DNA of 64,000 bases, from assembly GCF_040939785.1 (NCBI RefSeq), contig NZ_CP162553.1, forward strand, positions 6,839,001 through 6,903,000. Direction: 5' to 3'. Of the stretch, positions 1 to 9,819 are shown piece after piece (position 1 is the stretch's first letter; each line of letters starts with the position of its first letter). The notes under the pieces were generated by a model that saw nothing but the letters and a program-made list of their open reading frames with translations, was not told the DNA's origin and did not search any database. The position numbers and the translations under genes were made by a program. The stretch comes from Bradyrhizobium lupini. GTDB taxonomy: Bacteria; Pseudomonadota; Alphaproteobacteria; Rhizobiales; Xanthobacteraceae.

Positions 1-1
1 G

Positions 2-1612
2 CTCGGGAATCGATGGTTCAACGTTTTGTGGGTCATCCCACTCGGCGCTGCAGCATTAGTCCTCCTGATAGCCTTGGCGCAAAATCTTCGAGAGCTCTCA
101 ACCGTCCAAAACTTCATCAGACGGTATCCAGGAATCGCGCAAAACGCACCCTCCGTCGATACTGGTTTTCCATGGTGGCTCCAGCTCCAGCATTTCTTGA
201 ACATGCTCTTCATGATGTTGATCATGAGGGCGGGCATCCAGATACTGGCCGATCATCCTCGCCTGTATTGGAACAGGGATTGTACGCCAGGCACAGAGTG
301 GTTCCGGTTTCAGCACCCCGTACCCAAGGATCGTATCTGGACCGCAAAGGACGATGCGGTGAGCCTTCCGGGCTGGCTCGGCATTCCCGGGCTGCGCCAC
401 ACCATTGGCCTCGCCAGGTGGTGGCACTTCTCTGTTGATCTTCTTTGGGTGCTGAACGGCCTCGTCTTCTACGTCATGCTGTTCTCCACGGATCAGTGGC
501 TGAGACTTGTGCCCCTGACGTGGGACGTCTTCCCGAACGCCCTCTCGACCGCCATCCAGTACGCCTCCCTGAACTTTCCGACGGAATCCAGCTGGACCCG
601 CTATAATGGTCTGCAGCAGCTCAGCTACTTCGTGACGGTCTTCATAGCGGCGCCGGTTTCCATTGCGACAGGACTCCTGCAGGCTCCTGCGATTTCCAAC
701 CGTCTAGGCTTGCTCGGGACCGTGCTCAACCGGCAGGTCGCCCGCTCGATACATTTTATCTCATTCACCTGGTTTGTCTTCTTCATCCTCGCGCACGGGA
801 TAATGGTTTTTATCACTGGGTTGCGGGAAAATACCAACCACATGTTCGCTGGGGTGAAGAGCCAGCACTGGGTCGGATTTCCGCTGTTCCTGCTGGCGCT
901 CATTTTGGTGGGCTTGGCTTGGTGGGCCGCTTCGCCGTTCACGGTCAAGCACGCCCGTCTGGTGCAAAAGACAGGGCGTCTAATGGTCGGCTGGATAAAG
1001 GCCGTCGCGGAGTGGTGGGCACCGACCGCGGAGTTGCGCAAATCTGACATATCGCCGCATTTCTGGCCGAACGGCACTATGCCCAACTCCGCCGAATACG
1101 AACGTCTGCTCAAAGGCAAGTTTCGCGACTATCGCTTGCGGGTCGGCGGGCTAGTGGAGACTAGCCGGGAATTCTCGCTGGCCGATCTCAAGCGGATGCC
1201 GAAGCAGAAACAGATCACCACCCATTTCTGCATCCAAGGATGGTCGGGCGTGGCCGAGTGGGGCGGCGTGCGCATGAGCGATATCCTTGATGCGGTGAAG
1301 CCCTTTCCAGAGGCTCGCTACGCCGTCTTCTACTCGCTCGCGGACGGCTCTGACGGAGGCCGCTACTACGACGTCCACGAGATGTTCAACATGCGTCACC
1401 GGCTGACAATCCTGGCCTACGAAATGAACGGTCATGCGCTCAGTGTGCTGCACGGCGCGCCGCTGCGGCTCCGGTGTGAGAACGAACTGGGCTTCAAGAT
1501 GGTCAAATGGATCGAAGCCATAGAGTTCGTACGCGAGTTTAGCGATCTCGGCGCCGGACAGGGCGGTTACAACGAGGATCATGAATTCTACGGCTACCGA
1601 ATGCCGATTTGA
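2..1612 (+). CDS. Cytochrome b561-like / molybdopterin oxidoreductase fusion (5' end outside window)
   Basis: The frame is open to the left edge, so the true start lies upstream; a TTG at 26 is only the first possible start seen. The N-terminal half has about five hydrophobic segments with membrane-placed histidines (for example RSIHFISFTWFVFF and FILAHGIMVF), as in di-haem cytochrome b membrane domains. The C-terminal half (about residues 370-520) resembles the sulfite-oxidase-type molybdopterin domain, with the probable molybdenum-ligand cysteine in FCIQGWSGVAEWGG. Inference: a membrane-anchored molybdoenzyme passing electrons to or from the quinone pool. The substrate cannot be read from sequence. 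A small membrane protein and a PQQ dehydrogenase follow on the same strand and may be co-transcribed. Confidence 0.8.
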   Translation, partial: LGNRWFNVLWVIPLGAAALVLLIALAQNLRELSTVQNFIRRYPGIAQNAPSVDTGFPWWLQLQHFLNMLFMMLIMRAGIQILADHPRLYWNRDCTPGTEWFRFQHPVPKDRIWTAKDDAVSLPGWLGIPGLRHTIGLARWWHFSVDLLWVLNGLVFYVMLFSTDQWLRLVPLTWDVFPNALSTAIQYASLNFPTESSWTRYNGLQQLSYFVTVFIAAPVSIATGLLQAPAISNRLGLLGTVLNRQVARSIHFISFTWFVFFILAHGIMVFITGLRENTNHMFAGVKSQHWVGFPLFLLALILVGLAWWAASPFTVKHARLVQKTGRLMVGWIKAVAEWWAPTAELRKSDISPHFWPNGTMPNSAEYERLLKGKFRDYRLRVGGLVETSREFSLADLKRMPKQKQITTHFCIQGWSGVAEWGGVRMSDILDAVKPFPEARYAVFYSLADGSDGGRYYDVHEMFNMRHRLTILAYEMNGHALSVLHGAPLRLRCENELGFKMVKWIEAIEFVREFSDLGAGQGGYNEDHEFYGYRMPI

Positions 1613-1671
1613 AACCGGACGCTTCCGTCCTCGGCCGGCTGCGACCACAGAAGAGAAACGTGAGGAAACGA

Positions 1672-2067
1672 ATGGTTAGAACATCGGCTCGGCCCACGAG
1701 TTATGGGCTTTGGGTGCTGCTCTCTAGTTCTCTAGCTGGCTGCATCGTGGCAGGGATCGCCACTTTTGATCAGGGCAATGGAATCGCCCATTCCGGCGGA
1801 GCCTATCTCGTGCTGGTCACCACCCTCCTTCTCGCCGCGGCGTCTCTGTTCCTCGCGCTTTATCAACACAAACGCAAATGGCTAAGGGTCGTTCTTGCCG
1901 TCCTCGTCTTGTTCGATCTCCTCGGCACCGCATTTGCCGCCTACTTCCTGGAGACGCCAATCCTCGTCGGATCCATGGCATTCGGGCTCGTCGGATGGAT
2001 TGTCTACATTCTCTCAAATCCGAGCCAGAATAATTTTTTACTCGCCTCTTCAAGGAGCAACAGATGA
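1672..2067 (+). CDS. Small four-helix membrane protein, probable anchor for the PQQ dehydrogenase
   Basis: A 131-residue protein with about four hydrophobic segments and little else. The ATG at 1672 was chosen because a GAGGAAAC ribosome site precedes it; the frame extends upstream to 1609 without a better start. Its stop overlaps the ATG of the next gene by 4 bp (ATGA), implying translational coupling to the PQQ dehydrogenase. Membrane glucose dehydrogenases of the PQQ family carry an N-terminal membrane domain of about this size fused to the propeller. Here the propeller has its own signal peptide and no membrane domain, so a detached anchor or quinone-docking subunit is inferred. No family was recognised directly. 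Confidence 0.65.
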   Translation: MVRTSARPTSYGLWVLLSSSLAGCIVAGIATFDQGNGIAHSGGAYLVLVTTLLLAAASLFLALYQHKRKWLRVVLAVLVLFDLLGTAFAAYFLETPILVGSMAFGLVGWIVYILSNPSQNNFLLASSRSNR

Positions 2068-4132
2068 GTACAACCCACGGAATTTCGTTCTCTTTGGCAG
2101 CGTGCCTCCTGCTCCTTGCGGCCCCCTCCCTCGCATTCGGACAATCAAAGGGCCCGGCGCAGACTGCAGGCGAACCATTGTCTGTCGGCCAGGATGGAGT
2201 TGCAACAAATGGCTCTGCCAACCGACTGCCGAGTGGAGAGGAAGGCTCCTCCGAGGCGACTGCTCAGGTACAGCCCTCACGCAAGGGACCTGACAAGTGG
2301 ATGAACGCGCGGAATACGTGGGGGACATTCAACGGTGACCTCAACGCACAGAAGTTTTCGACGGCCGACCAGATCACGCCCGAGAACGTCAAGGGCTTAC
2401 GGAAGGCCTGGGAATACCACACGGGCGACGTCTCTGACGGTACTGGCGAGAAGCCAATGAGCGTTTGGTCCGCGACGCCGCTGTTTGTCAACAAAACCCT
2501 GTATGTCGGCACTCCGTTCTACCGGATCGTAGCGCTCGATCCGGGTACCGGAAAAGAGAAATGGAAGTTCGACCCCCACGCGGTGCTCAAAGCGCTGACG
2601 CAGCCGGACCTGAAGAACCGCGGCGTAGCCTACTGGCAGGCCGAGAATGTGCAAGGTGGAATGGAGTGCCAGAAGATTGTCTACATCGGCACGATGGACG
2701 CCAAGCTCTACGCCGTCGACGCCGACACCGGCAAGTCTTGCAGCGATTTCGGTCAGCATGGCATGGTCGATGTCAACCAGTGGAACACCGTGAATGCGAA
2801 ATGGCCGCTATCGCTTCTGCAGCCGCCGACCGTTTATCATGACACACTCTATCTCGGCTGGGCAGGCAAGGACTGGGCTGACGAGCAGGCTCCCCGGGTA
2901 CCGTATTTGCGCTCGACGCCCGCACCGGAAAATTGAAATGGACCTTTCACGCGCTCGACCCCACCATTGCTCAGCACAGTGGGACCTCAAACGTCTGGGC
3001 ATCAATCTCGATCGACGCCGAAAGGGGACTCCTTTACATCCCGGTGAGCTCCCCGAGCCCCAACTTCTACGGAGGGGATCGGAAGGAGAAGATCCCGCTG
3101 GCAACCTCCGTAACGGCACTCGATGCGGAGACAGGCAAGATGGTCTGGAGCCGGCAGCTCGTGCACCACGACATTTGGGACCTCGATACCAACGCAGCGC
3201 CCACCTTGGTCGACCTGGAGAAGGACGGAAAGAAGGTCCCTGCGCTAGTGCAGACGACAAAGCAAGGCTTCCTGTTCGTCCTCAATCGCGAGACCGGGGA
3301 GCCGATCTATCCTATCGAAGAACGACCGGCGCCGAAATCTGACGTCCCGGGCGAAGAGGCTTCGCCAACACAGCCGTATGTGGCGACGCCAGCTCCCACG
3401 ATACCCGACAAATGGCCGGGCGTGTTTCCGCTCGCCGACTGGATCGGCTTCGGCAGTTGCAGCCGGGAAGCCAAGAAGCTGCGTTACGACGGTCGCTTTA
3501 CGCCTCCCAGTCTGCAGGGCACGATCACATATCCTCCGACAACGGGCGGGACCGAATGGGGCGGCGGCGCCATCGATCCGCGCACGGGCGTGTTCGTCGT
3601 GAACTCCAGCAGCGTCGTGCAGATCTATCGGCTGATCAAGCGCGAAGATTTCAAGCAACAGGCGCAAAATGGCGAAAGCTCAGGCTACTACGCTCAGGAG
3701 GGGGCTCCATACGGCTTCAAACTGGAGACCTTCCTCAACTGGGCCGGTATGCCGTGCTGGAATCCGCCTTATGGCATGATCGCAGCTTATGATCTGAAAT
3801 CGGGTAAGCGTCTGTGGAATGAGCCTTTTGGGCAAGTGCAGAAATACGGGTTCTACATGCCGAAATCCTGGGGCTCGGTGACGATCGGAGCACCCGCGAT
3901 TACCCAATCAGGCCTGATCTTCATAGGCGCATCGATGGATTCGCGGGTGCGCGCTTTGGACCTGAAATCGGGTACGGAATTGTGGAGTAACCTGGTCGAT
4001 GCGCCGGCTGTCGCCATGCCGGCCATCTATAACTACAACGGGAAAGAATACGTAACATTTGTGGTGGGCGGCAATTCGATCCTTTTGCCGAAGGTGAGTG
4101 ATCAGGTGGTCTCTTTCGCTTTGCCGGGCTGA
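2064..4132 (+). CDS. PQQ-dependent dehydrogenase, glucose-dehydrogenase-like (one-base frameshift)
   Basis: Periplasmic quinoprotein with an N-terminal signal peptide (hydrophobic core about residues 9-24, cleavage near AFGQ). Propeller repeats are visible as ALDPGTGKEKW, AVDADTGKSC, ALDAETGKMVW and ALDLKSGTELW. LVHHDIWDLD and LSPTQP-like EEASPTQPY segments match membrane-type glucose/quinate dehydrogenases more than methanol dehydrogenases. The reading frame breaks at 2892-2898 (CCCCGGG). Upstream it reads to DWADEQAPR and then a premature stop; the -1 frame resumes as GTVFALDARTGKLKW, so one missing G explains the break. The upstream membrane gene overlaps by 4 bp. Either a sequencing indel or a recent pseudogene; the substrate is not determinable. 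Confidence 0.85.
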
Positions 4133-4375
4133 AAAACAGGAGCTAAGGCGGCGGGCTGCGGCAACCGAGATCAACGCGATGCTGCTTTGGAGACCGTGCC
4201 CATAAGCGGAAGGCACAAGACCGTATCGAACCCGCTACTCGGTCACTCGAACCTTTCCCGACGGGAGGCGTTTTGGGAGGAGAGAGCGAAGGCGGGTTGC
4301 CGTGAAACGACAGCGTTGGCGAGTTCTTTGAAATGGCGACGAATCAAACAACCCGCAACAGAAAGGGCGAAGCAG

Positions 4376-4537
4376 ATGACGCGAGCAGATAGGATCGCCA
4401 GGCTTAACGAGAAAGTGAGCAGGCAAGTCGAGCGCCGCCGGCAAGAAGCGGATCAGCTAGGTCCCCCGTTTCCGGAAGCGAACTGTAAAGCCAAAGAACC
4501 AGTGATCCAGTCCGAAGAGTCGCTCAAGCCCGAGTAG
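4376..4537 (+). CDS. Small charged hypothetical protein
   Basis: A 53-residue, strongly charged, probably helical protein (RIARLNEKVSRQVERRRQEAD) ending in an acidic tail. The ATG at 4376 is preceded by AAAGGGCGAAG; the frame is open further upstream, but that part is proline/arginine-rich and does not look coded. No family recognised. It may be a real small protein or a chance frame. Confidence 0.4.
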   Translation: MTRADRIARLNEKVSRQVERRRQEADQLGPPFPEANCKAKEPVIQSEESLKPE

Positions 4538-4635
4538 ACGCTGGCTCGAATGACGCACCAGAGTTGAACAGAGATTGTCGGGCATCCGGTGAGCCAGAGA
4601 AACGTGAGATTCATGCGGCGAAGGAAGGCCCATTG

Positions 4636-4998
4636 ATGGCTTCGAGTGTCCATAGTAACCATGCATCCGCTGCGTCACCACCACGCCCTTCTGTGCTCGA
4701 CGCGAATGTACCTATTGAGAACACCGACCAGTTGCGTATCGCGATTGATCAGGGGAGGAGCCGGGAGAAGGTCGACGCCCCGGATCCTGCGGCGGCTCCG
4801 CTCGGGACAGACGACGAAGCAGGCGGATCGCCGGATAGTGCAGGTCAGGTTCGCCTAGCTGCTGCGCAAGAGGTGAGGGCTTGGCCTGGCGCGGAGCGAC
4901 AGCGGAGGTTTGGCCTCGGTAGTGCATGGTGGCTTATCGGATTTTCGGTGTTCATGAGCCTTGGTATTCTCGTTTCCTTGCTTTGGGTTAGAACCTAG
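4636..4998 (+). CDS. Hypothetical protein with C-terminal membrane anchor
   Basis: A 120-residue protein with a hydrophilic, Ala/Pro/Asp-rich body containing DQLRIAIDQGRSREKVD, then one hydrophobic helix at the extreme C terminus (about residues 97-117) with little beyond it. This is the layout of a tail-anchored inner-membrane protein. The start was placed at the ATG at 4636 because a purine-rich GCGAAGGAAGG segment lies just upstream. The DPAAAPLGTDDEAGG segment resembles hypothetical proteins I associate with Bradyrhizobium, but no function is known. Confidence 0.6.
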   Translation: MASSVHSNHASAASPPRPSVLDANVPIENTDQLRIAIDQGRSREKVDAPDPAAAPLGTDDEAGGSPDSAGQVRLAAAQEVRAWPGAERQRRFGLGSAWWLIGFSVFMSLGILVSLLWVRT

Positions 4999-5800
4999 AA
5001 CTGATGTGTTAGTCGCGACCGTAGGGTATTAGCGGCTCCGCCGTATAGTGCAAGTTGGCGCCGCAGCTGACCGCTTGTGCGGCGACGAATCGAGTTCGAG
5101 TTGCTGCCAGAAAGTGCCACGCCTCGCGTCCGGCCTATCCGACCAACTGATCTTCGATCACGACGCGGCTATGTTGGCCCTCCCGGCGGCGGAGGGCCCC
5201 GCTGGTGCTTGGCGCGCGCCCCTCTCGGTCCTTTCCTACCACGGAAAGGGGCCTTCAGGTGCGACCTCCAAACTGAAGCTCAGAAGGTTCTAATCAGCAC
5301 AACGCCAGCGAGTACGGCCACACTCGTTGGCGTCGCAGTGACTGCGACTGTTCTATGATGTCAGCGGCAACGAGAACCTCCAAGCCAAGTAGGACCGGCC
5401 GACCGGTGTCTTGGCGGAAGAGTCGGTACCCATCTGGCTGCTCCGGAGGGCGAACAAGTACCGGCCCGTTGCGATCAGCAGCCCGACGATGATCGGAAGT
5501 ACACCCGCAACATTCTTAGCCCCGCCACACGGGCCCTGTCCTGCTTCAGGCCCCGATGGCTGTGCGAAATCCTCTTCTTCATGTCCATCGCACGGTCCCG
5601 ATCCGGGCCTGACGAGAGAAGGTCCGCAATCAGACAGGAGCGGACCTCCTTCGGCTTTCATTCGTTACACGCAAGTCGCACGGCCGGCTCGCACCCAAAT
5701 GCGCCGGTCACTCAGCGAGGGATGGGTCACCAAGGGACGAACAGGCGTCTCACACCGACGCACGATCAGCAGAAGGTCAGCCCGAAGGTAAAATGCGAAA
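4999..5800. other. Intergenic stretch without a supported gene
   Basis: No convincing reading frame on either strand. A short minus-strand frame near 5500-5590 contains GLKQDRARVAG, resembling the start of DUF3606 proteins such as the one at 52831, but the similarity stops after about a dozen residues; at most a decayed scrap. A CCTTTCC...GGAAAGG hairpin lies near 5230-5250 with no T-run. Confidence 0.4.
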
Positions 5801-6718
5801 ATGATCACTCGTAATGACCGGCAAGTATCCGATCGTCGCGCCGAAAAAGAGGCTATCGAGCGCGAGATCAAAGGAATCCGCCGAGCAGTTCTCATCGTGA
5901 ATACGCGTTCGCGGCGAGGTGCAGCCAACTGGTCGGAAGCCAAGGAACAGCTTTTGCAAGCAGGGATCGTACTTGATGGAGTTTATCCGGTTCGGAATGC
6001 CGAGAAGCTGCCGGACATCGTCCGTGACGAAATCGCCAAAGGACAAAAGCTCATCATTGTGGGTGGCGGGGACGGAACTGTTAGTTCGGTTGCGCGCCAT
6101 TTTCGCGACAGGGGCGTAGTTTTGGGGCTTCTGCCGCTGGGAACAGCCAACAGCTTTGCTCGGGCCTTGGGGATACCGCTCGATCTTCAAGGCGCCATCG
6201 ATGTCCTGGTCGACGGCAAGGTCGCTGATGTCGATCTTGGCACAATCAACGAGAGCCATTTCGTCAATGGATCCTCGATCGGAATGCCCTTGATCGTCGG
6301 CCGTGCCACACCTCACGTTCTGAAGAAATATTTTGGTCGCGCTGCCTACGCCCTTGTCGCCGCAGGCAAGTTCTTGCGATTTAAGCCGTTCCTCTGCGTT
6401 GTTACCGCCAGCGGGGTGGAGCACGTGTTCGAAGCGCTGGACGTCCGTATTGCGAGTGGAGGCTACCAGGGCGGTGTCCTGGTCGCCCGCGAAGCGAAGC
6501 CGGACGACGGGACCATCATGGTGCAGATCCTGACAGGACCATCCAAGTGGACAATGGCCAAGGAATGGGGCCGGCGGGCGTTTGGCGCCCCCTTTGGTGC
6601 GGCGAATACTGTTTGCCTAAAGGCTCCGGAATTCTTGATCGATACGGACCCGAGCCAGCATGTCTCGGTGGATGGTGAGGTCATTACGCAGACCCCCGTT
6701 CACGCGCGCTCCTGTTGA
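5801..6718 (+). CDS. Diacylglycerol kinase-family lipid kinase (YegS/LCB5-like)
   Basis: A 305-residue protein with the catalytic domain of diacylglycerol/sphingosine-type lipid kinases. The nucleotide-binding glycine motif is VGGGDGTVSSVARHF at about residues 88-102, followed by LGLLPLGTANSFARALG, the second conserved substrate/nucleotide loop. The N terminus has the family opening strand VLIVNTRSRRGA. The C-terminal part ends in a DGEVI strand (HVSVDGEVI), as in YegS-type enzymes. Likely role: ATP-dependent phosphorylation of a membrane lipid at the cytoplasmic face. The specific lipid cannot be inferred. It stands alone on the plus strand. Confidence 0.85.
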   Translation: MITRNDRQVSDRRAEKEAIEREIKGIRRAVLIVNTRSRRGAANWSEAKEQLLQAGIVLDGVYPVRNAEKLPDIVRDEIAKGQKLIIVGGGDGTVSSVARHFRDRGVVLGLLPLGTANSFARALGIPLDLQGAIDVLVDGKVADVDLGTINESHFVNGSSIGMPLIVGRATPHVLKKYFGRAAYALVAAGKFLRFKPFLCVVTASGVEHVFEALDVRIASGGYQGGVLVAREAKPDDGTIMVQILTGPSKWTMAKEWGRRAFGAPFGAANTVCLKAPEFLIDTDPSQHVSVDGEVITQTPVHARSC

Positions 6719-7356
6719 TGACGCCGAATGCTTTCATAGATCGGAATGAGGCGACGCAACGTCCCTCGGCATCGTAGGAACCAGCATCGGAGCTTGGTCT
6801 CGATCGCCCGCTTGCGGCCACAACGCCGACGCACCGCCAGCTTCTCTTCCCGATGGAGCCGGAAGAGCTTCTTGTGGTTCATCAAATACCCCTCCCGCCT
6901 GAGCAGAACATGCAGCCAGTCCGGCATCGCTGAGTTCGTTCCCGAGCAGGGCGCCCGTCCGGCCAAAGCCGACCAGAAGTGCGTCGAGGGAGGACCATTG
7001 TGCCGCTTCCTAACCTTGTCTGGTCCATTGCGGGCGCCCGTAGGTGGAAATGGACGGCAACGGGTATTGCTCACCGTGCCGTTTGACCGAATCGCCGAGC
7101 AAGAGGACCCGTCGCATGACAAAGCCGAGACCCGGGCGTGGGCCAGCTTGGCCCGACACGATAGCTCCTCCTGAGGAAACGTGCCAACAGGCTGTGCTCG
7201 TTCTATGCTCTACGTTCTACGAGCCCTAGCCGGAGAGGCGACGATGTTTCCCTTTGATCCCTTTTTCCGTATTTTTCCGGACTGATATTTCTGGTTATCA
7301 AAATAGTAGGCTGTCTTCAGTGATCGGTTGGTAGACGCTTAGCAGGGTACAAGGCA
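6719..7356. other. Intergenic stretch holding an IS3 remnant
   Basis: Apart from the transposase scrap at 6793-6915, nothing supported was seen. A frame at 7116-7229 encoding 37 residues has no recognisable features. Confidence 0.4.
6793..6915 (-). pseudogene. IS3-family transposase (OrfB) remnant
   Basis: The minus strand encodes a fragment reading LHVLLRREG then NHKKLFRLHREEKLAVRRRC and GRKRAIETK. This matches the stretch ahead of the DDE catalytic core of IS3-group (IS2/IS407-like) OrfB transposases, usually written RxHVLLRREGxxVNHKRVxRLYREEGLxVRRR. No catalytic residues, inverted repeats or flanking direct repeats are visible, and similarity stops abruptly on both sides. It is a dead scrap. 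Confidence 0.7.
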
Positions 7357-8517
7357 ATGCAGCCCGAAGTCGCATCCGTTTTCATCACTGATCAGCTTGC
7401 CCTCAGGGGTGCGGTGCGTCCGCGACTTTTTCAGGAGCGGCTGCCCATGCGGGATCTCGCCCGCGCTATGATTGACAATCCGCAGCAACTGCTCCCCGTT
7501 CTCGTTGATACGGCTATGGATCAGTGCGAAGCGGTGTCTGGCGGCATGAGCCTTTATGAGACTGAGCCTGCACCTGGCATTTTCAGATGGCATCACCTTC
7601 GCGGGGACCTGCAGCAGTTCAATGGCGCGGTGACGCCAAGGTTCTACAGCCCCTGTGGTGTTACCCTTGATCAGAGGAAGCCCATTTTGGTGCAGAGGCC
7701 CGAGCGCGTCTACCAGTGGCTTCAGGACGCGAACGTCTCCTTGCCTGAATGTCTGCTCGTTCCTCTCTACAGGGGTGCAGACGAGCCGCTTGGAACCTTG
7801 TGGCTTGTCTCTAAAGATGAAGGTCATTTCGACGCTAACCATGCCCAGATCGCAACCGAGATGGCGTCGTTTGCAGGCTTGGCACTCCGGCTGGCCGACC
7901 ACGACCGAAAATTGGCGGCGGCGCTCGAGCGTCAGGAAATGCTTGTTAGGGAAATGTCGCACCGAATGAAGAACGTACTATCCGTTGTTCAGTCGCTGCT
8001 AAATATGGCGGCGCATCGCGAAAGTACGGCTCAAGACTTAGCGCAAGCCATGGCCCGCACGTTGCAGGCGCTTTCAGCGGCGCATGACACAATGCGCACT
8101 CCTTCGGATGAACGAAACGCGCCGCGCTCAACTCTAAAGGGTCTTCTTAAGACTATACTCCTACCGTACTCAGGACACACGAGTTGGCTGGAAGGTGCTG
8201 ACATCCCGATCGGCCCGAACGCAGCCAACGTGCTCGCACTCATCTTCCATGAACTCGCCACAAATGCCGCCAAATACGGCGCGTTCTCATTGCCCGGGGG
8301 AAGGCTCGACGTCATTTGGCAGGAAGGTGATCGCGTTCGCCTGACGTGGAAAGAGAGTGGCGGCCCGCTGCTTACGGGTGAACCAAAGACCAGCGGTTTC
8401 GGATCTCATCTCGCAGCGAAAAGCATCATTGCCTTGAGGGGATCCCTGACACGCAGTTGGGGGAATAGCGGGCTAAATGTGACGATCGATGTACCCATGG
8501 CTCAGCTGAACTCGTGA
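7357..8517 (+). CDS. GAF-domain sensor histidine kinase, HWE/HisKA_2 type
   Basis: A 386-residue cytoplasmic kinase. Residues about 35-190 look like a GAF sensor domain (LLVPLYRGADEPLGTLWLV). The phospho-acceptor helix follows with EMSHRMKNVLSVVQSLL, His202 being the likely phosphorylated residue. The ATPase domain has the N box ALIFHELATNAAKYGAFS and a G-rich TSGFGSHLAAKSI segment, typical of HWE/HisKA_2 kinases. No membrane segment. No response regulator is adjacent; such kinases in this order often feed general stress or light responses through an unlinked PhyR-like partner, which is inference here. Confidence 0.85.
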   Translation: MQPEVASVFITDQLALRGAVRPRLFQERLPMRDLARAMIDNPQQLLPVLVDTAMDQCEAVSGGMSLYETEPAPGIFRWHHLRGDLQQFNGAVTPRFYSPCGVTLDQRKPILVQRPERVYQWLQDANVSLPECLLVPLYRGADEPLGTLWLVSKDEGHFDANHAQIATEMASFAGLALRLADHDRKLAAALERQEMLVREMSHRMKNVLSVVQSLLNMAAHRESTAQDLAQAMARTLQALSAAHDTMRTPSDERNAPRSTLKGLLKTILLPYSGHTSWLEGADIPIGPNAANVLALIFHELATNAAKYGAFSLPGGRLDVIWQEGDRVRLTWKESGGPLLTGEPKTSGFGSHLAAKSIIALRGSLTRSWGNSGLNVTIDVPMAQLNS

Positions 8518-8647
8518 CTTCGAACACAGTTCAGAGAACTGCTTTGAGGTGACAGGCATCCACACTGACGGCTTGGCTGCTTCGGTCAAGGCACCGGAGA
8601 CAGATTCGCTCTGGAGTGCCGGCCGCCGCAGTGTGACCAGCTTGCAA

Positions 8648-9448
8648 TTACGAACAAATCTCTCGCGTATCGGTCGCACTGAGGGAGTTCTCATGGGCAG
8701 ACAAGATCACACGATAGCAGTTGCAGGACATCTCCTTCAGGCGCGCCTTATCCAAAACCTCGATGTGAGCACGGCGTTGCATGACGATGCCTCGCCCTTC
8801 CATTTCGCCCATGGTTGCTGTGATGCCAGCGCGCCGTACTCCGAGTGCCTGCGCCATGCATCGATGCGTGAGCGGGATTTCGTCAGAGGCTAACTTGTCC
8901 TGTGCAACCAACAGCCACCGAGCCAGCCGCTGTTGCAAGCTGTGTCGTGAGTTGCACGCTGCAAGTTGCGAGCTTTGGATCAGAGTAGCCTGAACATAGC
9001 GCAACAGCAATTTTTCGATTTCGGTGCGTGTCCTCACCAGTTCAATCAGTGCATCAGCTTCTATTTGCAGCGCTCTGCCCGGAACCTGAACGATGCACCG
9101 GTGAGAGGAGACACGCATTCCAAGGATCAAAGGAATGCCGATGAAGTCCTTGGCTCCGATGGTCTGGATTTCAACTGGAAGGCAATCTCCGGCCCTGGCG
9201 GTCAAGGAGGCTGCGCCGTCTTCGAGGAAGTAGGCATACTTTAGCGGGAGATTCCGCTCTTGCAACATTTGTCTCGGGGTCAGGCGTACCTCGCTGCAAC
9301 GTTCAACCAGCAGGCTGCGTGATGAAGATGATAGCCGACGGATCAGATCGTTGCTTGATCGGCGGGCAGGCGGCGCTTCCTGTGCCGGTTTGAGCGATCG
9401 CGTCTGACTTGACGGCGCAAGCCCGCTTTCGAGTTCTTCCCTCAACAT
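8648..9448 (-). CDS. Crp/Fnr-family transcriptional regulator
   Basis: A 266-residue regulator. The N-terminal half is a cyclic-nucleotide-binding-type beta barrel (LKYAYFLEDGAASLTA, then IQTIGAKDFIGIPLILG). It is followed by the long dimer helix and a C-terminal winged helix (IPLTHRCMAQALGVRRAGITATM) containing the recognition helix. The four-cysteine N-terminal Fe-S motif of true FNR is absent, so it probably does not sense oxygen through a cluster. It stands alone and convergent with the upstream kinase gene. Target genes are not evident. Confidence 0.85.
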   Translation of the reverse strand: MLREELESGLAPSSQTRSLKPAQEAPPARRSSNDLIRRLSSSSRSLLVERCSEVRLTPRQMLQERNLPLKYAYFLEDGAASLTARAGDCLPVEIQTIGAKDFIGIPLILGMRVSSHRCIVQVPGRALQIEADALIELVRTRTEIEKLLLRYVQATLIQSSQLAACNSRHSLQQRLARWLLVAQDKLASDEIPLTHRCMAQALGVRRAGITATMGEMEGRGIVMQRRAHIEVLDKARLKEMSCNCYRVILSAHENSLSATDTREICS

Positions 9449-9819
9449 GATCGCCTCCGTGCGAAAACCATTTGTCCAGATGTGGGGAGGGTGCTCTCCG
9501 TGTCACAGTCAGGCTGAAGTGAAGGTGGGTCAGGAGAAACCTGACAATCAGCAGGACCTGATCCACAGGCTTTGCGACTTCGTCTACCCGAGGCGCTCAA
9601 GCACCGGGAACGAAACGGATCGTGAGCGAAAGCATGCTGAACGCTTCGCTGGCTCGTGGGCGCATCTGCGCTTTCCAGGGAGGGCTCATAGTTGGACGCG
9701 GGCTCCCTGTGCTTGGCACGGCAGCGGACCATCTGTTGGGTGATGCGTAGAACTAGAAGCGCCGCAAGCGATTGTGAGTAAGGAGCAACGGTCGCATCTC
9801 AGGTCGCAGGAGTATTGGA
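9449..9819. other. Divergent intergenic region
   Basis: This separates the minus-strand Crp/Fnr gene from the plus-strand PRC-barrel gene and probably holds both promoters. No clear FNR-type inverted repeat or other operator was found by eye, and no supported reading frame. Confidence 0.4.

Noticed and set aside
5490..5600. Short minus-strand resemblance to DUF3606 (GLKQDRARVAG)
   Set aside because: Only about a dozen residues match; no further family sequence in any frame.
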